Assembly: GCA_026419775.2 (NCBI GenBank)
Contig: JAOPGA020001313.1
Span: 1 to 36,436 of the forward strand
Origin: Acrasis kona
Taxonomy: Eukaryota; Heterolobosea; Eutetramitea; Acrasida; Acrasidae
Direction of reading: 5' to 3'
DNA length: 36,436 bases
Shown here: piece after piece, positions 30,501 through 36,436 of the stretch
Position numbering within the stretch: position 1 is the first letter of the stretch
How the letters are laid out: each line of letters begins with the position of its first letter
Notes under the pieces: model-generated
The model's database searches: none
What the model saw: the letters and a program-made list of their open reading frames with translations, nothing else
What the model was told of the DNA's origin: nothing
Made by a program: the position numbers and the translations under genes

Positions 30501-33500
30501 CCAAAGATTGTTCGATACCAAGTTGCTTCGGTCGATTAGCAACCGATCCACTTGTGTGTTCGAGTCTTGGTAGTTGCGTTGATGTAGATAAATGCGTGTG
30601 CGCGAGTGGTTACACAGGATCTACGTGTTCATCACCTGTGTGTAATGGTATAGCAAGTACTAACACAACAGCAGTGTGTCGTGGAAGAGGTTCTTGTACA
30701 TCACCTAATCGTTGTGTATGTGGTACAAGATATATAGGATCAGATTGTGAAATTACTGGTTGCTTTGGTTACTTATCAACTGACCCTCTTGTTTGTTCTG
30801 GTCAGGGCATTTGTAGTAGCTATCAAGTATGTACATGTAATAACGGTTATATGGGATCAAGGTGTAATGTCATGTATACATGTGCAGGAAAAACTGGTAA
30901 TAGTTCTTCTGTTTGTAATGGTAGAGGTTCATGTGTCTACAATAATTATTGCTCTTGTAATACTGGATATGCTGGTTATGATTGTGAATATAATGTTTGC
31001 AATGGAAAGAATTCTAATAATCCCGCTGTTTGTCTTGGTAGAGGTGTTTGTACAGCACCTGAAACCTGTTCTTGCTATGATGGATATTATGGTAACAATT
31101 GTCAATATTACAAAAAACAATGCGATCAATCATTGTTAGTTGGTACTCTATCGACAACAACAACCGGTGATAATTATTTACAATTATTAGATTTGAGTTG
31201 TAATGCAACCACTTACAACTCTCTTCTCTCGTCATCTTCTTACTTAACATCATGGTATCAACCTGGTAGACCGATCATTGATTTCGATGAAAGCAAGAAT
31301 ACTATTTACAGAGTTTACAATCACCCAACTGACAAAACATTATCAGTATTAACATCTATGCAAATTGGAGGAGACCAGAGCGAAACTGTGCTGCATGATG
31401 GTATCAAAGGAAGACAATTAGCTGTGTGGAAAGAAATGAATCCATCTGCGAAAAATATGTTTTTGGTAATGACCACAGAGTTGACTTTTGATGAAGTCAA
31501 CTTGAACGATAAAAATCAAATTGAGGCTGTGAAAATCGACACCCATGTTCTCCCTTCTTTTGTTCCATTAAGTCAAATCGGTTTCTCTCATTATTTTGAC
31601 ACTGCCACTTCTAATGAAGTATTCTTATTTGCTGCAGTGCCGGTTGATAAACCAGAAGAGACGTCAGTTATCAAAGTGAGTATATCTGCCACAGATGCAG
31701 GTGTAGATACGATTTGTCAATTACCTGGTCCCAAAACAATGATTTATCCATTTACAGTAATGAATGGTACTCGCATCACTTACATCATATTGACCAGTGT
31801 TACTCAAAATTCCACTGTCTCAATTTATCAAATGAATTTAGATTATTCATTTACCTTCATAAGAGATCATCCTGACTTTAATAACCCATCAGTTGCAAGT
31901 GGTTGTTACATGTATGAAACATCAACCACGGTTTTCTTTTACAATAATGACATGACGAAAGTGATGTGGATTGACAGGTCAAAAGCGGTGTCTTTGGTAC
32001 CATTCATCACTACACTTCCAACGAGCATGATAAAGAATCAAAATGCCAGCATAGTCCTCAAAGTGTGGAATCCCAGCATACAGGTGTCAAGTACCAGTCA
32101 AGCCACTCAATATTCACCTGATGTAGGTGGAGCGCCATTAACTGTGTATGGTACTGACTTATCATTTGATAGCTCCACTTTCATTCAGTTTAATACCACT
32201 GCATCTCCTAATTCTACTTTGATGGCAACTTCTGCTATAACAAACTGTAAAGGTTCAACAAACTATTGTGCTTCTATTCCTAGTTATCAAGGTACTATTT
32301 ATGGACTAACAAGCGTTTCTTCGCTCACAATTACTCACTCCTTGTTACCGAATCTTAATATCCCATTGAGCATAACTTATTATTCAAATATTCAAGATAA
32401 CTTATTATCTAATCCATCATGGAGAGGCCAAATCATTACTGTACATGGTTCTTACTTTATCAACTCAAACTACCTTTATTGCCGATTTACAAGTGTTCAG
32501 GATTCTACCATCAAAGTATATTCTAAGGGTAGATTTTCAAATATCAATAATGTAAATTGTCCTGTACCCAATATACCAAATACAAGCAACCAACTAGTAT
32601 TCTTGGATGTCTCAAATGATAATATTACTTATCCATCTGAAAGACAGGCCATTAGAAATAGTTTTACCTACATCGTAATTGGAAAGAATACGAATATAGT
32701 GGTATTTACTTCTGTGGAGGCAGTTAAGAATGATTTCACCTCAAACTCGCTATCTCCTACTATGGAAATTTTACCCAAAGATTCTCTCGGAAGAACCTTG
32801 TTGCAAATTACTTCAGTGTTATCTGAAAAGAATACTAGAAGAAGTTTATCCAGTACAAGTAAATTCCCTGTGCTCAATCAACAAAGTTATGTTGATTTTA
32901 AGATTTCAACCCCAGTTAGTCAAATAAAGGGTATCAATGCTATGGAGAGCTGGTTGTATGCTAACAATGGAGATAATGTTATGACCGCTTTGATGGTTGA
33001 CTTGAGTGGTAATTCTTTCATGACAGTTGTCGCTAATGTATCTGGTTTGATTCTAAAGCAACAAAAAGTAGCATGTAATTTTGTAAGTGGAGTTGACTAT
33101 AGACTTCGACTCAAAGTAACGTCATCAATGACAGTTGTGGGTCAGCTAATCAGTGGTAATTCTTCAGCTTGTCAAGTTCAATCTAGTTTTGATCCCTCCT
33201 TCAATTCTTCTACATTCTTCTCTTATTCTTATTCTATTGTGATTTCTCAAAGTAATATTTTGGATGGTTCACAATCTAGAAGATTATCTCAATCATCCCA
33301 ATCAATTAGTGTAGTTTTGGCTTCCACTGGTTTGGAATGCCAATCTGAATTCTGTGTTGCAAATTCAATAACCAACGGCACTTTGACATCTGCTGTGGAG
33401 GAAAGTTGTTCTGGTCCTAATTGTAATTCACAAACCATGTTAATTATTATCATCACCTGCTCTGTCGCAGGTGGTGTTGGTATATTAGTGGTAGTGTTGA

Positions 33501-34039
33501 TTGTTATAATTGCAATCTTTTTGGTGAAACGCAAGAAGAATAAAGTATCACCGAAAACTATTGACAGCAAAGATGCGGGTACGATTGTCCTGGATGAAAG
33601 CATGATGGTATTTGGTGCATCCGCGGCAGATGATGTTGATGAAATTACCAAAGAGGTAAAAGCCAAACCAATAGTAATCGAAAAAGACCCAGAAGTTCCT
33701 GCTCCAAACAAGATTGAAAAGCCCACTACGTTCTTGCAGTTTACAAGAGCTACACAAAAAGAGAAGGAAGAGGTTGTTGATTCATCGATAGAGAAGCCTG
33801 CCGTTGTTCCACTAGAACCTGGTGAACTCATTGAAGTTGATCCACTTTTAGAGTATGAACAATTAATAGAGATTGAAAGTAAGGAACTGTCGTTGAACAA
33901 TGCTTCAGAGGACGTCATTACAACTGAACCAAAAAATGAAGGAACGGATATGATCCCAGAAATTCCAACAGAAGACGAAGCAAAGGAGTCATTATCACTA
34001 CAAGTGACCGATGAAGATTATAATTTAATTTTGAATTAG
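15545..34039 (+). CDS. Giant RCC1-EGF-IPT single-pass surface protein (five exons, 6,115 residues)
   Basis: Exons 15545-15704, 15740-15851, 15892-16198, 16236-16591 and 16627-34039 join in frame; introns are 35, 40, 37 and 35 nt, all GT-AG. The ATG at 15545 is the first after an in-frame stop. Residues 1-23 form a signal peptide (WLKVALLLCIYFC core). Residues about 35-430 show seven RCC1/BLIP-like blades (LYGWGS, SAWAIGDGS, AIYTVGSN, VFVWGDN, VVYTHGTS, SLYSWGQN, TLYRWGQ). Residues about 435-5143 are about 120 EGF-like repeats of 39 residues with six cysteines, C-x10-C-x5-C-x5-C-x-C-x8-C, most with an NGT/NGS sequon before the third cysteine. A linker rich in Thr lies near 29515-29575. Then come a region of unknown fold, two IPT/TIG-like segments (about 32130-32600), a membrane helix (33436-33525) followed by KRKKNK, and an acidic tail of about 170 residues. 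An adhesin or surface receptor is inferred; the ligand is unknown. Confidence 0.9.
18716..22922 (+). repeat. Higher-order repeat of three EGF units (351 bp)
   Basis: The aromatic codon before the first cysteine of the W-N-C-N...M-N type repeat recurs at 18716, 19067, 19418, 19769, 20108, 20459, 20813, 21167, 21518, 21869, 22220, 22571 and 22922. Spacing is 351 bp throughout except for 339, 354 and 354. Within each 351-bp unit the three EGF repeats are of distinct types: W-N-C with MN, then YxCYG with NGYCSSP, then a CYGK/CFGK type ending GxxCEAW. The phase reappears at 23858-24209 and at 27020-27371-27722. Confidence 0.85.
22922..26432 (+). repeat. Homogenised single-unit EGF zone
   Basis: Here most repeats are of one type (YNCYGTIFNSSSVCSRNGTC followed by PNQCxCNNGYYGQRCEA), replacing the three-type pattern of the flanks. 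Close DNA copies are visible: 25118-25271 and 26171-26324 differ at one of 154 positions and lie exactly nine units (1,053 bp) apart; 23658 onward and 24126 onward share a tract four units (468 bp) apart. Recent unequal exchange or gene conversion is inferred. Confidence 0.8.
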
Positions 34040-34041
34040 CT

Positions 34042-34047
34042 AATAAA
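34042..34047 (+). terminator. Poly(A) signal AATAAA of the giant gene
   Basis: AATAAA begins three bases after the TAG stop (34037-34039). It is the only such signal in the short gap before the convergent gene. Confidence 0.55.
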
Positions 34048-34291
34048 ATCACCTTATGTATGAATAGCATTTAATTATCTTTTTGTGACATGTTAGGCGG
34101 CAACAGTGAGAAACTCATCACGTACCATCTAATACAATCAGGAGGATTGATTAGATGAGAACCTAGCGACCCTGGTCACTGTTTAGAGAAACATCAACCA
34201 GAACATGGACATCCATTGATTTTAATTATGATTGGATGAATAGAAAAATCTAACCGAGGAATACAAGTTCTTCAAGATTTAGAAAAGAATT

Positions 34292-34297
34292 TTTATT
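34292..34297 (-). terminator. Poly(A) signal overlapping the stop codon
   Basis: On the minus strand AATAAA spans the TAA stop (34295-34293) of the GOLGA7/Erf4-like gene, so the stop codon forms part of the signal. Confidence 0.5.
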
Positions 34298-34907
34298 TGT
34301 CATATCTGGGGAACAGAATATGAGTTGATTCGTTGTAGTTGTGCTCTTGTAACAACGATGAATGTTCGTGATTCTGAGTTGATTGTACGTTATTAGCTTG
34401 TTCACTTTCAGTTTCATTATAGTACGAGATGAGTGGTTCTGCTGGTCCGCTCTCGTCTCGAATATCAAAGGATAGTGTGAAGCCGTTAGGTATATATAAT
34501 TCACTATTAACCTCCCCAATATAGGATCGCAATTGTGTTGAAACAGTATTCAGAATCCGGGACCTTACATAATACGTGAATGCTTCAATGATGGCAAGTA
34601 TCACTGCACAAGGTATAGCGATAACAATATATACAGCAGTTCGTAAGAAAAATACAACTGGAACAATCTCTTTTATGGTTAAAATTAGCCAAGTAATTAT
34701 TGCTGCCAAGCAAATAAGGACAACAATACCGGAAAGTAGGATGTGTACAACCGAGCAGACTCTGCGAAGTTTGATGTATTCCATCCAAATCTGATTACAT
34801 TTTGTTATTGTGTTGACGTGTTGCTCTGGTTGTATTTTGTTATGCATATCCGGAGGTAGAACATCGCTCAAAGTGTTTGTGGTAGCGTCGTATTGGATGT
34901 GACCCAT
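34293..34907 (-). CDS. GOLGA7/Erf4-family protein with a membrane hairpin
   Basis: This is an intronless gene of 204 residues. It aligns by eye to the GOLGA7/Erf4 family, accessory subunits of DHHC palmitoyltransferases (yeast Erf2-Erf4, human DHHC9-GOLGA7) that lipidate Ras-type proteins at Golgi/ER membranes. LPPDMHNKIQPEQHVNTIT (about 18-36) corresponds to the FPxEL...F..TV region of GOLGA7. The C-terminal LRSYIGEVNSELYIPNGFTL (about 128-147) corresponds to KYIQEQNEKIYAPQGL. Between them lie two strong membrane helices (about 55-77 and 86-110), where human GOLGA7 has a cysteine-rich hydrophobic patch. Residues after about 160 are polar and Asn/Gln/Glu-rich, probably disordered. It converges on the giant gene, about 250 bp between stops. 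The family call rests on motif resemblance and needs a profile search. Confidence 0.6.
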   Translation of the reverse strand: MGHIQYDATTNTLSDVLPPDMHNKIQPEQHVNTITKCNQIWMEYIKLRRVCSVVHILLSGIVVLICLAAIITWLILTIKEIVPVVFFLRTAVYIVIAIPCAVILAIIEAFTYYVRSRILNTVSTQLRSYIGEVNSELYIPNGFTLSFDIRDESGPAEPLISYYNETESEQANNVQSTQNHEHSSLLQEHNYNESTHILFPRYDK

Positions 34908-35745
34908 TTTATTATTTCAAAGTAAAATTCGTGTTAAATAAAAATTGTATTAATTAGGATAAAAAGAGTATTTTAGGGCAACTTTATTAAAAAAACAAAC
35001 TCTCCTGGCAGTGTGGCAGTGTGGCTAAAGTTTATTTTTCCCTGCTCGGCCGCAATTTATGTGCGTTTTGGGAAAAGTATTGCCAAATCATCTCGTGAGC
35101 AAAATCTCGTTTTCTAAACCTTAATGACGGAGTTATATTTTTGCTCACGACGAAGCCGCAGGAGTTTTAATAAAACAAAAAAGGAAATTGGGGTTAAACA
35201 CCATTTATATACAAAGTACGCTACGCTGCTACACTGGATTGCAGCACTCTTCAGTTCCCTGTTGGTAAAGACACATTAACCCTTCCCTTTCAAACACTTT
35301 CCCAATAGTACTTGAACATTACCACATCATGCTCCAAACTTGAAAATGTGTGGTCCTTTCTATCGTATAATAACAGCCTCTTCTTTGCAAAGTGTATATA
35401 GATTTAAATACAGTTGCTATGCCTTTCCTCAAGTAATTGCCTGCGAGTCTTGAGTCTGGCCGATGAACGAACCATGATGTATTGGTGTTCTTTTTTAAAA
35501 TTTTTCTTCACAGAGCCAATAGAAATTAGTCAACTACAGGTTACAATAACTTGCACAATATGAAGCAAAAACAATATAAGAACAATGAAGTGCGAGATGA
35601 TGTAAGAACAAGTAAAGCAGAAAGACCTCCTTTAATATCAGAGAATTCACGATGATTTTGACATCTCCCAGTATTAATAACAGATCCAAAAATACTTCTT
35701 CTTCACAAGATTGCAGCATGTCTTTAAATTGTTGGGTGCTTTCTT
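34908..35745. other. Intergenic spacer with a perfect inverted repeat
   Basis: About 840 bp without a convincing gene. A 61-codon minus frame (35719-35534) is Leu/Tyr-rich, motif-free and probably chance. The region has a tandem GGCAGTGT pair near 35006-35021 and the inverted repeat listed separately. No tRNA or snRNA hallmark was recognised. Confidence 0.5.
35093..35150. repeat. Perfect 12-bp inverted repeat
   Basis: TCGTGAGCAAAA (35093-35104) and TTTTGCTCACGA (35139-35150) are exact reverse complements separated by 34 bp. It could be a regulatory dyad or a transcribed hairpin. It lies about 190 bp upstream of the GOLGA7/Erf4-like gene. Confidence 0.6.
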
Positions 35746-35818
35746 TTACAATTTGTCTGTGCCCAATGTACTGCTTTGACTAACTGCGCGCAGGAAGCTA
35801 CTTAAACCTCTACGATAT

Positions 35819-36436
35819 TCAAAAAAATGCATTCTTGACATTTTGAACGCTTGCGATTGAAGTTGTTGCGCCGTTGGCATACGTTTGTTTGCTAACGCAT
35901 CGTTTGTCAGGATGACCTGTTGCTGACCACTCCATAAAGTGATAGACATCTATGTCCTTGATGTGCTTGTGTCTATCGTCTGTCTTTTTCAATGGCTGGG
36001 GGAAAATAGTGACAACCTCTGGCAATGCATTGGAACATTTCTTTTGAATTGACTCCTGTGTGAATTTTGGATCAACAACCCAAAGTAAAGCAAAATTTTT
36101 ATCTAGGCCAAAGTGAATGTCAGGCTCGTCAATTAGTTGCAAGTTGTTAAAAATCAAATCTTCAAACGTTGGAGCCTGACTCTCAACATTGTTTTGAGTT
36201 GATTCGAATGGAGTCATTCTTTTGCGCAAGTTGTGCTGCGAACGCTTTGAGGTAACGACGGCGTCAAAGTTATAAAAGACGTAAAAGCGGGCTTTGGCGA
36301 GATGACGACGGTAGCGAAGGTAATGTAGATTGTGTTCTTTTGTTTGGGGAAATGAGTCTGCTAATTTTGTAAGCTCGTCTTCTTCATTTTCGCTGCGTTC
36401 GGAAAGCAGACGGTTGTTGATAATAGAGTATTTACA
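35819..36436 (-). CDS. 3' part of an unrecognised gene entering from the right edge
   Basis: A minus-strand frame is open from the window edge to a TAA at 35821-35819, about 205 residues, with no start inside. It is Glu/Lys/Arg-rich at first (LLSERSENEEDELTKLADSF, YLRYRRHLAKARFYVFYNFD), followed by DEPDIHFGLDKNFALLWVVD. I recognise no family; the basic/tyrosine mix and lack of hydrophobic helices suggest a soluble, perhaps nuclear, protein. The last about 40 residues are uncertain: a second frame (35949-35746) looks more protein-like (PTAQQLQSQAFKMSRMHFFE). The frames would join if the 25 bases 35916-35892, which start GT and end AG, were an intron, moving the end to 35746. That would be shorter than every other intron seen here. 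Confidence 0.6.
   Translation of the reverse strand, partial: CKYSIINNRLLSERSENEEDELTKLADSFPQTKEHNLHYLRYRRHLAKARFYVFYNFDAVVTSKRSQHNLRKRMTPFESTQNNVESQAPTFEDLIFNNLQLIDEPDIHFGLDKNFALLWVVDPKFTQESIQKKCSNALPEVVTIFPQPLKKTDDRHKHIKDIDVYHFMEWSATGHPDKRCVSKQTYANGATTSIASVQNVKNAFF

Larger units (their letters stand above)
16996..31123 (+). repeat. Tandem EGF-like array, 117-bp unit, about 120 copies
   Basis: The repeat unit encodes 39 residues and the array spans 14.1 kb, so about 120 units fit (14,125/117 = 120.7). The unit starts at the cysteine of CYG or CNG and includes CxCxxGYxGxxC. A few units deviate by one to four codons. The array lies wholly inside the last exon of the giant gene and never breaks frame. 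Confidence 0.92.

Noticed and set aside
16996-31123. Regular repeats as a possible CRISPR array or satellite
   Set aside because: The 117-bp period stays in one reading frame with conserved cysteines; units are not identical and there are no spacers.
33289-33918. A 209-codon open frame on the minus strand, antisense to the giant gene's membrane region and tail
   Set aside because: It is Ser/Thr-rich low-complexity sequence mirroring the codons of the acidic tail and hydrophobic helix; the sense frame has clear domain logic.
1-36436. Transposons, LTR elements or virus-derived genes
   Set aside because: No reverse transcriptase, integrase, transposase or capsid motifs and no long terminal repeats were seen on either strand.

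Overview
The window looks like nuclear DNA from a free-living unicellular eukaryote, most plausibly a heterolobosean amoeba (Naegleria/Acrasis type). That placement is inference. What is seen: the standard genetic code, AT-rich spacers, GT-AG introns of only 35-42 nt, AATAAA signals at or just past stop codons, a multi-kilobase cysteine-rich surface protein, and eukaryote-type families (EXPERA, SPATA20, GOLGA7/Erf4) beside a gene of bacterial type. No tRNA, rRNA, transposon, retroelement or CRISPR array was recognised.

Layout. (1) 1-7273, minus: an intronless 2,424-codon open frame running off the left edge. It is collinear with bacterial cyclic beta-1,2-glucan synthases (NdvB/Chv type: N-terminal helical region, GT84, glycoamylase-like domain, then GH94-type domains). 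(2) 7274-8591: spacer with no convincing gene. (3) 8592-9443, plus: an EXPERA/TMEM97-like membrane protein, convergent with (4) 11773-9498, minus: a two-exon SPATA20/YyaL-type thioredoxin-domain protein; only 54 bp separate the two stop codons. (5) 13656-12472, minus: an unrecognised 394-residue protein. (6) 14911-14300, minus: a small membrane protein with four predicted helices, rebuilt here from three exons. (7) 15545-34039, plus: a five-exon gene of 6,115 residues with a signal peptide, an RCC1-like seven-blade region, about 120 EGF-like repeats of 39 residues, two IPT/TIG-like segments, one transmembrane helix and an acidic tail. (8) 34907-34293, minus: a GOLGA7/Erf4-like protein, convergent with the giant gene. 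(9) 36436 to about 35819 or 35746, minus: the 3' part of an unknown gene entering from the right edge.

The genes do not form an obvious pathway; this is an ordinary eukaryotic neighbourhood of independent units. Several encode surface or membrane functions: the glucan synthase, the giant adhesin-like protein, the two multi-pass proteins and the putative palmitoyltransferase partner. The two most notable objects are the full-architecture cyclic glucan synthase in a eukaryotic setting, and the giant EGF array. The array is built as a three-repeat higher-order unit (351 bp = 3 x 117 bp) surrounding a zone of more uniform single repeats. A duplicated, partly inverted and disabled copy of exon 1 of gene 6 lies directly upstream of the giant gene.
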